A DNA stretch of 64,000 bases. Source: Paenibacillus terrae (GTDB lineage: Bacteria > Bacillota > Bacilli > Paenibacillales > Paenibacillaceae). The translations under genes were made by a program, and so were the position numbers. Below, in pieces: positions 43,984 to 52,782 of this stretch. Below the pieces are notes generated by a model. That model ran no database searches and was not told the origin of the DNA. It saw only the letters and a program-made list of their open reading frames with translations. Location of the stretch: positions 577,907-641,906 of the forward strand of contig NZ_PNXQ01000016.1 of the NCBI RefSeq assembly GCF_005217525.1, written 5' to 3'. How positions within the stretch are numbered: the first letter of the stretch is position 1; the number at the start of each line of letters is the position of its first letter.

Positions 43984-45404
43984 GCGCCTACGTAGCCTTC
44001 CATCCGCTCCCGTACTGCCGTGGATATCATCCAGTCGCCAATCGCATCGGAATAAGCCATTCCTTCCTCGGTCAGTCGCAGTGTGTCGTCCACAACCACC
44101 GCCATACCAGATTCCAATAACAAGGACATTCCTGCAAAATCATCCGCCAGAGACGCATCGAAGCGCGCGGCGTAAGCAGATAGCTCCAGACCTTCACGAT
44201 GGAGAAGTGCCTTCAGAATAAAACGCCGCTTGCTCTCCTCCACATTTAAAATAAAACCGTAGTCAGCCAGATCATGGCGCTCGGCGGCGACATAATCAGC
44301 AATAATACCGCGCGTTGCGGCTGTACTAACACCGTATCGGCTAGCATAGTGAACATTACGCGTATAGGAGCGCGCACCGCAGCCCAGACCGGCCATGCCT
44401 TCCTCCTGACAGCTGTATGGCAGCAGCTCCTTGCCGAGTGCATCATCATTTTTGGCAAAACGGCGCATGGAATATTGTACATATCCCGCCTGTTTGAGTC
44501 TTTCACGTGCTACTTCGTACAAGCTGAGACGAATATCATGATCCAGCCCGGTATAGCCCGGCTTTAAAATCGTATTTTCCCGAATGTATAATGGGTAAAT
44601 AAAAATTTCACCCGGTGCGTAAGATAATGCCTCTTCCAGAGAGTACAGCCACGTTTCCACCGTTTGACCGGGGAGACCATAGATCAGATCCACGTTCAAC
44701 AGCGGAAAATCGTACTCCACCAGCCGCGCAAGCGCTTCTCGTACAAGCTTGGGCTTCTGAGGGCGGTATATGGCCGCACTCTCCGACTCCACAAAGCTCT
44801 GGATCCCCATGCTGACACGGTCCGTTCGGCGGCGCTTGAGCACCTCCAGCCGATCTTCGGTTACCGTATCCGGCGACGTTTCCACCGAAATGGAAGCATG
44901 TTCCGGGTCTAAACCCATTATATTTTCCGCAATGTCAAACAATCGTTCGACCAAAGGAGCCTCCAGCAAGGTTGGCGTACCGCCGCCGATCGCAAAGCGT
45001 GAAAACGGCCGACCACCCATGATTGGCGCCCATTGTCGGGCTTGTCTTTCAAGCGCATTCACATACTCCTTATGCACATCCAGCCGCTTGTCAGGCAAAG
45101 TGAACAGGTTACAGAATCCACAACGAGCCGCGCAAAACGGAATATGCATATACAAAAAATAGCTCTCCAGCTCCTCCTTCTCCCACAACTCTTGCAGTGA
45201 GAGCGGTGTATCAAACGGCCGATAGGCCGTTTTATGCGGATAAGAGTACAAATAGGAGCGGTAGGGAGCTTCACGGATCGTACGTGCCCATTGGGCAGGG
45301 TTCTCAGGCCATGGAGACCCTGATGCTGAGCCTGCGTCCAGCCCCGCAGAGGGATTGCCTTCTGCTCCCGTTAGAAGCGAGTGATTCAAATTCATGGCTT
45401 TCAT
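43980..45404 (-). CDS. STM4012-family radical SAM protein (HemN-like)
   Basis: 474 residues. HemN-type radical SAM core: YMHIPFCAARCGFCNLF (CxxxCxxC), FAIGGGTPTLLE, SVETSPDT, RVSMGIQSF and DLIYGLPGQT, then the HemN C-terminal domain. Not coproporphyrinogen dehydrogenase by context; HemN relatives include methyltransferases and cyclopropanases. Operon member, 70 bases after the hydrolase gene. Confidence 0.82.
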   Translation of the reverse strand: MKAMNLNHSLLTGAEGNPSAGLDAGSASGSPWPENPAQWARTIREAPYRSYLYSYPHKTAYRPFDTPLSLQELWEKEELESYFLYMHIPFCAARCGFCNLFTLPDKRLDVHKEYVNALERQARQWAPIMGGRPFSRFAIGGGTPTLLEAPLVERLFDIAENIMGLDPEHASISVETSPDTVTEDRLEVLKRRRTDRVSMGIQSFVESESAAIYRPQKPKLVREALARLVEYDFPLLNVDLIYGLPGQTVETWLYSLEEALSYAPGEIFIYPLYIRENTILKPGYTGLDHDIRLSLYEVARERLKQAGYVQYSMRRFAKNDDALGKELLPYSCQEEGMAGLGCGARSYTRNVHYASRYGVSTAATRGIIADYVAAERHDLADYGFILNVEESKRRFILKALLHREGLELSAYAARFDASLADDFAGMSLLLESGMAVVVDDTLRLTEEGMAYSDAIGDWMISTAVRERMEGYVGA

Positions 45405-45473
45405 TTCTGCTCCCTCCTCGCGCTGGATTGATTTCTTTACATTTTACCAGTGCAATCTAAAATTTCTTGTACC

Positions 45474-46256
45474 TTACAACACAAATTCGCGGTAAGGCAC
45501 ATTCCATACTACCTCATGAGCTAGACGATGCCCTTCGTAGCCGTCTTCCCCATAAGCCGTACCATGATCGGAAAAGGCCATGCAAAACGTCTTTCCCCGT
45601 TCTCGTAAAGCATCAAACAAACGCCCAAGCTGCCCATCCACATAACGCAAGGCTACACGTTGGGACTCCACCGAATCCTTAGCTGAGCACTCCAGAAAAT
45701 AGTGATTAGGGCCATGAATAGCTGATACATTCAGGAACAAAAACAGCCGCTGCGCCGGGTCCGCCTTCTCCAGCAGCTTAAGGGCATGATTCACCTGATG
45801 CTCGGTTGAACGGGGATTCGTAACGCCGAAGGTCATACGCCAGTAGCTTTCCTGAAAATACCCCGGCAGCACCTTGGCAAGCTTGTTTTTTTTCGTAAAA
45901 AAAATAACGCCGCCGATGCAGATTGTTCGATACCCCTCACCCGCCAGCCCGGATACAATATCCGGTGCATCAAACAGCCACGTATGCGGATGCGTCCGCA
46001 GTCCCGTATCCTTTGTATGAAACAGCCGTATGTGGGAGGCCTTATCCGTATTAGCCGGTGTAGGCAAAAATCCGCCAAAAAACGCATGATGTGCAGCATA
46101 GGTAAAGCTGCCCGGCGTATGGCGTTTTTCCCATGGTCCAGACTCGCATAGATTCGGACAGTTCTCCTCCTCCAGCTTGGCTACATCGTAACGCAGCGTG
46201 TCGAGCGTAATCATGACAATATCATGAGAACCGACAATCTGATTCATATCGGTCAT
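45474..46256 (-). CDS. STM4013/SEN3800-family hydrolase (AlkP/sulfatase fold)
   Basis: About 260 residues. The metal-binding start DIVMITLDTLRYDVA has the Asp and the Thr that could act as nucleophile, and the end has AFSDHGTAYGEDGYEGHRLA, the second metal site of alkaline phosphatase/sulfatase-fold enzymes. Shorter than true sulfatases (about 450). ATG at 46256 overlaps the stop of the ATP-grasp gene (ATGA). Substrate unknown. Confidence 0.8.
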   Translation of the reverse strand: MTDMNQIVGSHDIVMITLDTLRYDVAKLEEENCPNLCESGPWEKRHTPGSFTYAAHHAFFGGFLPTPANTDKASHIRLFHTKDTGLRTHPHTWLFDAPDIVSGLAGEGYRTICIGGVIFFTKKNKLAKVLPGYFQESYWRMTFGVTNPRSTEHQVNHALKLLEKADPAQRLFLFLNVSAIHGPNHYFLECSAKDSVESQRVALRYVDGQLGRLFDALRERGKTFCMAFSDHGTAYGEDGYEGHRLAHEVVWNVPYREFVL

Positions 46257-47590
46257 AACGAGTCTTTCCTTTCCAAAGTTGCAGTCCCATTGGCGAGATG
46301 CAGCATTTCCCATTCATATGGATTCCATCCCTGATGCTTTACACGATATAGCAGGTCACCGAACGGATTAACATCCAGCACGTATGGACGACCGCCATGC
46401 GCCGGAACCAGCACATCCAGCCCAGCGACCATAGAGGCTGGAAATGCGCTCATCGCGGCTTCCGCAGTCTGCTGCACCGATTCTACCGTATCCTGCGGCA
46501 ACCCAGCGCCCTCCAGCAAGAGCCGTTCATTGCGCAAATGCAGATTCGTAATCGGACTCCGACTCAAACGCAAAACGGCATGACAAGCCTCTGCTCCACA
46601 AACGAGCTGGCGTACATCGTAAACACGTCCGTTCAGACTCGCTTTAGGTATCCAGCGCTCCACATGCACCCCTTCCGAGCATAGCCAGCCCAGGGTAGCA
46701 TGAATGTCCTGCTTGTCCGTATAACGGCGCAAGCGTCCGGCATTGTAATACACGCGCTGTCCGTGTACGATTTCCGTTCCGATGGTGGTTACCGCCAGTT
46801 CTGCCCGTGTCCGCGGATGCACCTGATAGGCTATTACACCCGAAGCACCGGACCCGCAAAATATTTTCACAAACAGGCGGTAAACCCCGCTCTCCTTCAT
46901 CGCTGCGTGCAGATCAGCAACATCACGAAAGGTACCGTCTAATGGTGCAAGCACAGGCGGAACCCTTATGCCCGCCTTGTCCAATACGGTGCTGCAACGC
47001 CGTTTGTCGAACATCACAGCCACTTCCGTCGGATCATTCATCCAGCGCGACGAGGGCCACAGCTGGGCCGCTTCTTGCCGCAGCCATGCCAGCAGACGGC
47101 AATATCCCCGGAACCATTGTGCCGGGTGCCAAATGCGACCGTGCTGCTCCAGTAGGCCTCGTGCTTCTGCCGCCAATATGCCTGGGCCATATGCTAATTC
47201 CGCACACGGCAACAAAGAATCGTCTCCCTCCGCATCCGGGGCTCCCAAAGCAATCAGTTCACGCTCTATCTCAAAGTTTTCGCCTGGTGCATCCAGACGA
47301 AGCAGCGGACTAATGTCCGCCGCCCCCGTCTTTAACTGACAGATGCTCTCTTGCATATATACACTAGCATTTACACTGTCTGACGCAGACTGTATAGCTA
47401 TTCGGGCCATCAGTTCACCCAAGCTTTGTTTTTCACGGATGGCTTCCAGCACATTTTTATAGGAAATCTCAACAGCTGGCGGCAGCTTCAATCTGCTTCG
47501 CGCCTCTTGTAGTCCTGTGGTCCGCCGATTCCCCGAATTGCCAAACAAAATAAACCGCTCGTTGACATTTCTGTCTGATATCCCAACCAT
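46253..47590 (-). CDS. STM4014-family protein, ATP-grasp-like
   Basis: 445 residues. After about 190 residues without clear signature the chain reads VMFDKRRCSTVLDKAGIRVP, RLFVKIFCGSGASGVIAYQV and YVLDVNPFGDLLY, the lid lysine, glycine-rich loop and metal-binding D-x-N of an ATP-grasp ligase. ATP-grasp enzymes join carboxylates to amines or thiols, often on peptides. Second gene of the operon, 20 bases after the LRR gene; GAGGCGG before the ATG. Confidence 0.72.
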   Translation of the reverse strand: MVGISDRNVNERFILFGNSGNRRTTGLQEARSRLKLPPAVEISYKNVLEAIREKQSLGELMARIAIQSASDSVNASVYMQESICQLKTGAADISPLLRLDAPGENFEIERELIALGAPDAEGDDSLLPCAELAYGPGILAAEARGLLEQHGRIWHPAQWFRGYCRLLAWLRQEAAQLWPSSRWMNDPTEVAVMFDKRRCSTVLDKAGIRVPPVLAPLDGTFRDVADLHAAMKESGVYRLFVKIFCGSGASGVIAYQVHPRTRAELAVTTIGTEIVHGQRVYYNAGRLRRYTDKQDIHATLGWLCSEGVHVERWIPKASLNGRVYDVRQLVCGAEACHAVLRLSRSPITNLHLRNERLLLEGAGLPQDTVESVQQTAEAAMSAFPASMVAGLDVLVPAHGGRPYVLDVNPFGDLLYRVKHQGWNPYEWEMLHLANGTATLERKDSL

Positions 47591-47609
47591 AAAAGCCGCC
47601 TCACCTCAC

Positions 47610-48452
47610 TTACTCAGTCAACGATGGATAGCGCCAATCATCTTCCTCGTCCGCTTGCTGCTGATCTTCCACATTCACAGACAGTCCTGTGCTTTTCCAA
47701 CGTCTCATCATTTCATCAGACATATAGTGATAGCTCAAATCCAGATGCTTCAGCCCTTTGATGCTTTCGCTAGCCAGTAGTGCCTCTGCCCCTTTATCGG
47801 ACAACGTGCCTTGAGACAGATCAAGTACCTCCAGTTGTCCAATCGCAGTTGCGTTTGCCGCAGCAATCGCAATTTCATCCTGTATTTCACTATCCTTCAG
47901 CCCCAAATAGGTCAGCTTGGGAAAAAGATTGTCGTTCAGGAACGGTAATACGTCCTCCAGACCACCGTCAAAACCGTATTGATCCACGCCCAAGTACAGC
48001 TCCAGCTTACGCAGCTCTGGCAGCTCGGCATTACGAATCTCCTGAAGAACACTCGCTGGCAAACCTCCGCAAATAATAACCAATTCCTGAAGGTGGCTAT
48101 GCCGCAATGGTTCCAGGCTCAGGTCCTGACTTCCTTTAACATAAAAGGATTCCAATGCTGGAAACGCCTCCAACAGCGGAGACAGATTCGTCTGATTAAT
48201 CCACGAAACCTCACACTCGTCATATTCCATATCCCCGATAAACAGCTTACGCAGCTTCGGAAATTGATCTTTGTGCTTTACCAGCACCGGAATAAAATCC
48301 TCCGGCGATTGTTCATAGGCTCCGCCCCAATCTCCAATAATCAAATCCGTTATTTCTGCGCTCTCTGGCTTGACTGCCAGTTCTTCAATAAAATTGGCCA
48401 TCGTTTGACCCTTCTCATAAGCTTCATAATCCACAACCAGCTTTACTTCCAT
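47610..48452 (-). CDS. STM4015-family leucine-rich-repeat protein
   Basis: 280 residues. The N-terminal 100 residues look like a SMI1/WGR-neighbour-type acidic domain (DLIIGDWGGAYEQSPEDFIP). Then leucine-rich repeats: PELRKLELYLG, FPKLTYLGLKDSEIQ, GQLEVLDLSQGTLSDKGAEA, KGLKHLDLSYHYMSD. LRRs bind proteins, so this may present a substrate to the enzymes downstream. ATG at 48452 has GGAGG. First gene of the operon. Confidence 0.75.
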   Translation of the reverse strand: MEVKLVVDYEAYEKGQTMANFIEELAVKPESAEITDLIIGDWGGAYEQSPEDFIPVLVKHKDQFPKLRKLFIGDMEYDECEVSWINQTNLSPLLEAFPALESFYVKGSQDLSLEPLRHSHLQELVIICGGLPASVLQEIRNAELPELRKLELYLGVDQYGFDGGLEDVLPFLNDNLFPKLTYLGLKDSEIQDEIAIAAANATAIGQLEVLDLSQGTLSDKGAEALLASESIKGLKHLDLSYHYMSDEMMRRWKSTGLSVNVEDQQQADEEDDWRYPSLTE

Positions 48453-48524
48453 CTCGTAATACCTCCGATCACTGATCTGAAAATGTAATAAATCCCTATC
48501 TCATAAACTATCTATTTCCAGTTT

Positions 48525-48554
48525 AGTCTATCCTATCATACCAATGTTCGTCAA
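48525..48554 (-). promoter_or_regulatory. Candidate promoter of the STM4015-4011 operon
   Basis: On the minus strand TTGACG (48549-48554), 18-base spacer, TAGACT (48525-48530), about 70 bases before the first start codon. Nothing else is visible between 48453 and 48610. Confidence 0.5.
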
Positions 48555-48610
48555 AAATAGACCCCTACCGACATCAATCCTATGTAAAATGTGCGCAATG
48601 AAATCAAAAC

Positions 48611-48644
48611 AGGGCAGCCCGGTAAAATTACTCCAGTCTGCCCT
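48611..48644 (-). terminator. Terminator of the efflux operon
   Basis: AGGGCAG (48611-48617) pairs with CTGCCCT (48638-48644); GTTTTGATTT follows on the minus strand. Confidence 0.6.
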
Positions 48645-48701
48645 GCGCCTATACTCCCTAATAAATCTCTACTATATAATACATTAGATTTTGAAGCCGA
48701 A

Positions 48702-50168
48702 TTATTGGCTAATGGTGATTGGTGAGTTATCCGACAGCAACGCTAGATTATTCACGATTACATTCTCTTCGTTGCTCAAGCCACTGGTAACCAGTGTTTG
48801 TGAGCCTGTCGTCTGAACCGTCTTCACTTCCTTGCGTTTCGCATGGTCACCATTCACAACGTATACATATTGCTTGCCCTGATCCTTTTGAATCGCTGCG
48901 GTAGGAACGACAATACCTTCTTGTGCATTCGCAGCGACAAAGCTGATATCAGCCAGCATACCGGATTTCAGTTTCACATCCGGATTTGCCACCGAAATTT
49001 TCACAGGATATCCTTTTCCACTTGCATCCAACGGGCTTACATTTTTCACTGTACCTGTTGTCACAATATTGGAAGCTGCTACACGAACCTGTACCTTGTC
49101 GCCTGCTTTTACATTGTTGATCTGCTCAGCAGGTACATAGATCAGTGTATTAACTGTACTCAGGTTAGCAATGACCAGCGCAGGAGCCTGAGCGGATACC
49201 ATTTCGCCTACTTCTGCATTTTTCGTACCAACAATACCGTTTATCGGTGATGTAATCACAGTATCGTCAAGTGCGTCCTGAGCGATACTCACATTTAGCT
49301 GTGCCTGCTTGAGAGACTGTTGGCTGGACTCGATAACCGCTGTATTTTGAGATACCTTCAGTTGATTTTGTGCATTGCTGTAGCCGCTGTTAGCATTACT
49401 GTAGCTGTTTTTTGCAGAATCGTAGCTGTTACGGGCCGTAGTGAGCGCCTTCTGAGCAGCCACCAGTTGGTCCTGGGCATTAGCCTGGGCATTTTGCGCA
49501 TTGTTGTATGCCGCTACTGCGTTCACAACGGCTGTTTTTGCTTGTTCCAATTGTGCTTGAGTACTCGCACCTGCATCAAACAGGCTTTGAGTGCGCGTTA
49601 CATTTTTCTGAGCATCCACCAGCGCTTGCTGCGTTTGCTTCACCGTATTGGCCGCCGAGGAAACGCCGTGTGTTGCCTGTTCTACGGCTGTAGTAGCCTG
49701 ATTAATGGCTCCCTGCGCCTGATTGATTGCGCTTTGGGACTGAATCACGCCACTTTTGGATTGTACTACGCCCGAGTTGGCTTGAACCATTGTTGATTCA
49801 TGGGATGCCTGAGCAGAACTCACTCCTGCTGCTGCCGCAGCTGCTGCGGCACGGGCTTTCGCCACATTATTCCGCATGTCCTTGTCATCAAGCTTGAACA
49901 GCACTTGACCTTTTTTGACCTCTGAGCCAATATCCACAGGCAGTTCAACTACTTTACCGCCCACTTTTGGAACGATATTCACCGTCTCCGAAGGTGTTAC
50001 CGTTCCTGTATAAATGTTCCCTTGCCCAATGATACCCTGCTGCGCTTGGCTGATCTTGACAGGAACGACCATATCCTGCGCCGCCCCGCTATTACTGGAG
50101 CAGCCTGCCAGCACTGCGCCGCCGAGCACTAAGGCCGCTAATGTACTTTCTACTCTCAATATTTTCAT
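48702..50168 (-). CDS. Membrane-fusion (HlyD/MacA-like) lipoprotein with long coiled coil
   Basis: About 488 residues. Lipobox LVLGGAVLAGCSSN (Cys near residue 22), biotinyl-lipoyl half motif GGKVVELPVDIGSEVKKGQV, then about 220 residues of Ala/Gln/Asn/Ser-rich helix (a coiled-coil hairpin, e.g. SAINQAQGAINQATTAVEQA), the second lipoyl half (ITSPINGIVGTKNAEVGEMV) and beta-barrel domains. Start ATG 50168 with AAGGAAA; the longer frame to 50303 is rejected. Third gene of an efflux operon that already has another fusion protein. Confidence 0.82.
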   Translation of the reverse strand: MKILRVESTLAALVLGGAVLAGCSSNSGAAQDMVVPVKISQAQQGIIGQGNIYTGTVTPSETVNIVPKVGGKVVELPVDIGSEVKKGQVLFKLDDKDMRNNVAKARAAAAAAAAGVSSAQASHESTMVQANSGVVQSKSGVIQSQSAINQAQGAINQATTAVEQATHGVSSAANTVKQTQQALVDAQKNVTRTQSLFDAGASTQAQLEQAKTAVVNAVAAYNNAQNAQANAQDQLVAAQKALTTARNSYDSAKNSYSNANSGYSNAQNQLKVSQNTAVIESSQQSLKQAQLNVSIAQDALDDTVITSPINGIVGTKNAEVGEMVSAQAPALVIANLSTVNTLIYVPAEQINNVKAGDKVQVRVAASNIVTTGTVKNVSPLDASGKGYPVKISVANPDVKLKSGMLADISFVAANAQEGIVVPTAAIQKDQGKQYVYVVNGDHAKRKEVKTVQTTGSQTLVTSGLSNEENVIVNNLALLSDNSPITISQ

Positions 50169-50233
50169 GATAATTTCCTTTCTTTCTGTCCGTGGAAATA
50201 ATGTAAGCCATCCAGTCGATATTTTGTAGTTCT

Positions 50234-51754
50234 TTATAAAGCTTCCGGCTGTGTCTTTGCTTTCTTCCTCTGAATAAACAAAAAGATTAGTGGAATCGTG
50301 CAAAACAGCGGTATGGATGAAATGAGGAATGTATCCCCAATTCCTCTTGATGTGGCATCCAGTGTGATTAAGCTACTTATGGATGACATCCATGAGCTGC
50401 CCAACGACGCTTGCAGCGCATGAGCCGCGTCCGGTGTAACAGTCTCTGAAATTTGTTGGGCATGAGCCGCCGAACGACTTTGCATAATCGCTGTCAGCAC
50501 TGCAATAGCCATAGAAGCTGCAACGGTACGTACCAGATTGGATGCTGTAGACGCATTCGCTACTTTACTTGGATGAACAGCGTTCATACCGACCGTAGAC
50601 AATGGCATCATACAAATGCCGATTCCCAGACCCCGAAATGCCATTACCGTTTCTAGCCAAATATGCGGTGTGTCTGGCGTAAGTTGATGCAAATGATATG
50701 TCATGAAGCTGGTCAACGTCAGGCCAACAAGTCCCAGGGGCACAATGCCGAACTTATCAAATAACCGCCCGGCAATCGGCATCATAGCCGCCATTGCAAT
50801 CGCCTGTGGAATGAGGATGATTCCGGTATCAATCGGTGACACATGCTGAATATTTTGCAAAAACAACGGTGTCAAAAACGTTCCTCCGTACATTCCCATC
50901 ATGACCAGACTGGAGGCAATGACACTAATCGTATATTTTGAATTTTTAAATAATGAAATTTCAATTACAGCATTGTCTTTTCCGCTTTCCACATAAATAA
51001 GAAAGACAAGCGCCCAGAAGGCGACGAACAGTAGAGATACAATTTTAAAAGAGGTCCAGCCATCATGCTGCCCGTTAGTCAGTGCGTACAAGAGCGTCCC
51101 TGCACAAGTTGCGGCCAACAAAAAGCCCGGCAAATCAAACGGCTTTGGTGTTGCTTTAGGCGGCTCTTTGATTAGTAGAATGACCATTAAAATTGCAAAT
51201 AAAGCTACAGGCAGACTGACAATAAACAGAAAACGCCAGTTAAACCATTCAATTAAGTATCCACTCAGCGTAGGTCCTACAGCTGGCGCTGCCATTGCGG
51301 CGATCCCCCAGATACCAAGGGACATACCAATTTGTTCACGTGGCATGATTTTGTAAATAATCGTCATGCTTAGCGGCATAATGACACCGCCTCCCAATCC
51401 AGCCAGTACCCGTGCTGCGATCAGAGAAGAATCACTCCATGCAAAAATACATATTCCCGTTCCCAGCGAGAACACGCTGAGGGCAAGTATTAAAAACTTT
51501 TTGTATCCGATACGCTGCTCCATATATCCGGTAATCGGGACGATTACACCAGATGCAAGCGTGTAACCTGTAATAACCCACTGAATACGTGTCGTCGTTG
51601 ACCCTAAGTCCGTCGTCAATCGAGGAATGGCGACATTGATCAGACTGTTGTTCAGAATGGCGACAAAGGCGCCTAAAACGATGGCAAAAAAAGCAAGCCA
51701 GCGTTCTTTGGAAGAATCAGTCGAAGGAGCAGCAGCAGTTTCATTGGCAGCCAC
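50234..51754 (-). CDS. DHA2-family drug efflux MFS transporter (EmrB/QacA type)
   Basis: 506 residues with 14 membrane segments. Motif C of drug:H+ antiporters (GVIVPITGYMEQRIGYKKFL, then LAGLGGGVIMPLSMTII) is clear, and TSNLVRTVAASMAIA lies near the end. Start is GTG at 51754 with AGGAGGGG. Downstream of an EmrA-like adaptor by 15 bases. Confidence 0.9.
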   Translation of the reverse strand: MAANETAAAPSTDSSKERWLAFFAIVLGAFVAILNNSLINVAIPRLTTDLGSTTTRIQWVITGYTLASGVIVPITGYMEQRIGYKKFLILALSVFSLGTGICIFAWSDSSLIAARVLAGLGGGVIMPLSMTIIYKIMPREQIGMSLGIWGIAAMAAPAVGPTLSGYLIEWFNWRFLFIVSLPVALFAILMVILLIKEPPKATPKPFDLPGFLLAATCAGTLLYALTNGQHDGWTSFKIVSLLFVAFWALVFLIYVESGKDNAVIEISLFKNSKYTISVIASSLVMMGMYGGTFLTPLFLQNIQHVSPIDTGIILIPQAIAMAAMMPIAGRLFDKFGIVPLGLVGLTLTSFMTYHLHQLTPDTPHIWLETVMAFRGLGIGICMMPLSTVGMNAVHPSKVANASTASNLVRTVAASMAIAVLTAIMQSRSAAHAQQISETVTPDAAHALQASLGSSWMSSISSLITLDATSRGIGDTFLISSIPLFCTIPLIFLFIQRKKAKTQPEAL

Positions 51755-51769
51755 ATGGACCCCTCCTTT

Positions 51770-52423
51770 TTAAGGTGTATGGATTTTAACTTCCACGTTC
51801 GTTCCTGGAATGAGCTTCATATCCTTCGGCTTGTTAACAGCTATTTCTACAGGCACACGCTGGGTCACCTTGTTAAAGTTACCGCTTGTGTTTACGGCAG
51901 GAATGAGCGAGAACACCGCATTTGAGGCTTCGCCCACTTTGCGAACTTTGCCTTGAATCGTCTTGTCGCCTGCTGCATCAAGCGTAATGTCAACAAGCTG
52001 TCCCGGTTTAATGCGGTCAATATCGGTTTCTTCAATATTCGTGGAGACATACAGACTGTTCATATCAACCATGGTCGCAACAGCACTGCCCGGAGAACCG
52101 ATTTCATGCTCCTTCGAATAAATCTTAATAACGGTACCGTTGATCGGCGCACGCAGAACGGACTTGCTAATCATGCTGGAATCCAGCCCCGATACATCCT
52201 GCTCCGCAATCGGTTCATTGCGCTGAAGAACATCGCCTTCCTCCACATCAATGTGTGTAATCTCTCCTGAAATTTGCGGCATTACCTTATATTGATCCGC
52301 TTGAATACGCGCATCGTCACTCTTAACAAAGTGTGTTGCCTGATACCAATAATAGTAGCCAATGACTCCGCCGCTCAGAATGAGCAGTACGATGAGAATT
52401 GGCAGTACAGTTTTCTTACTCAC
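51770..52423 (-). CDS. EmrA/HlyD-like membrane-fusion protein
   Basis: About 217 residues. One N-terminal membrane helix (VLPILIVLLILSGGVIGYYYW), lipoyl-like halves (QISGEITHIDVEEGDVLQRN and SVLRAPINGTVIKIYSKEHE) joined by only a short hairpin, and the barrel domain typical of EmrA. GTG at 52423 with AGGGG upstream is likely; a longer frame to 52465 would overlap the operator palindrome. Confidence 0.8.
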   Translation of the reverse strand: MSKKTVLPILIVLLILSGGVIGYYYWYQATHFVKSDDARIQADQYKVMPQISGEITHIDVEEGDVLQRNEPIAEQDVSGLDSSMISKSVLRAPINGTVIKIYSKEHEIGSPGSAVATMVDMNSLYVSTNIEETDIDRIKPGQLVDITLDAAGDKTIQGKVRKVGEASNAVFSLIPAVNTSGNFNKVTQRVPVEIAVNKPKDMKLIPGTNVEVKIHTP

Positions 52424-52464
52424 TTCTTCCACCCCTGTTGTCCAAAAAATTTTATTATTCAACA

Positions 52465-52490
52465 CTAATATTTTAATTTTGAAATATTAG
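52465..52490 (-). promoter_or_regulatory. Operator-like palindrome before the efflux operon
   Basis: CTAATATTT (52465-52473) and AAATATTAG (52482-52490) form a perfect 9-base dyad with an 8-base gap, the kind of site bound by MarR or TetR repressors. No regulator gene is adjacent. Confidence 0.6.
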
Positions 52491-52715
52491 GGCATCAAAC
52501 CAAACCGTAAACGTAAAATAAACACATGGCAGCATACCATGAAAAAGAATGAACATTATTTATGTACGTAGGCAATCCTTGTCTATGCTCACACACACCG
52601 TCTCCTTTATATTTAAATATTTTCATATAAATATCGTACATTGAAGTATTATAGTTATATTTATCTATTCAGGCAATATAAATTTTCAGTTTTTCAAAAA
52701 AAATTCATAAAAAAG

Positions 52716-52736
52716 AGCCTTGCTTTCCAAGGCTCC
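52716..52736 (-). terminator. Terminator of the flavodoxin operon
   Basis: GAGCCTTG (52716-52723) pairs with CAAGGCTC (52729-52736); TTTTTTATG follows on the minus strand. The rest of 52491-52710 is AT-rich and holds no gene I can support. Confidence 0.85.
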
Positions 52737-52782
52737 TTCAACGAAGAGGTGTTATTCATATTTAAAGGGGTTTAAAAATGTA

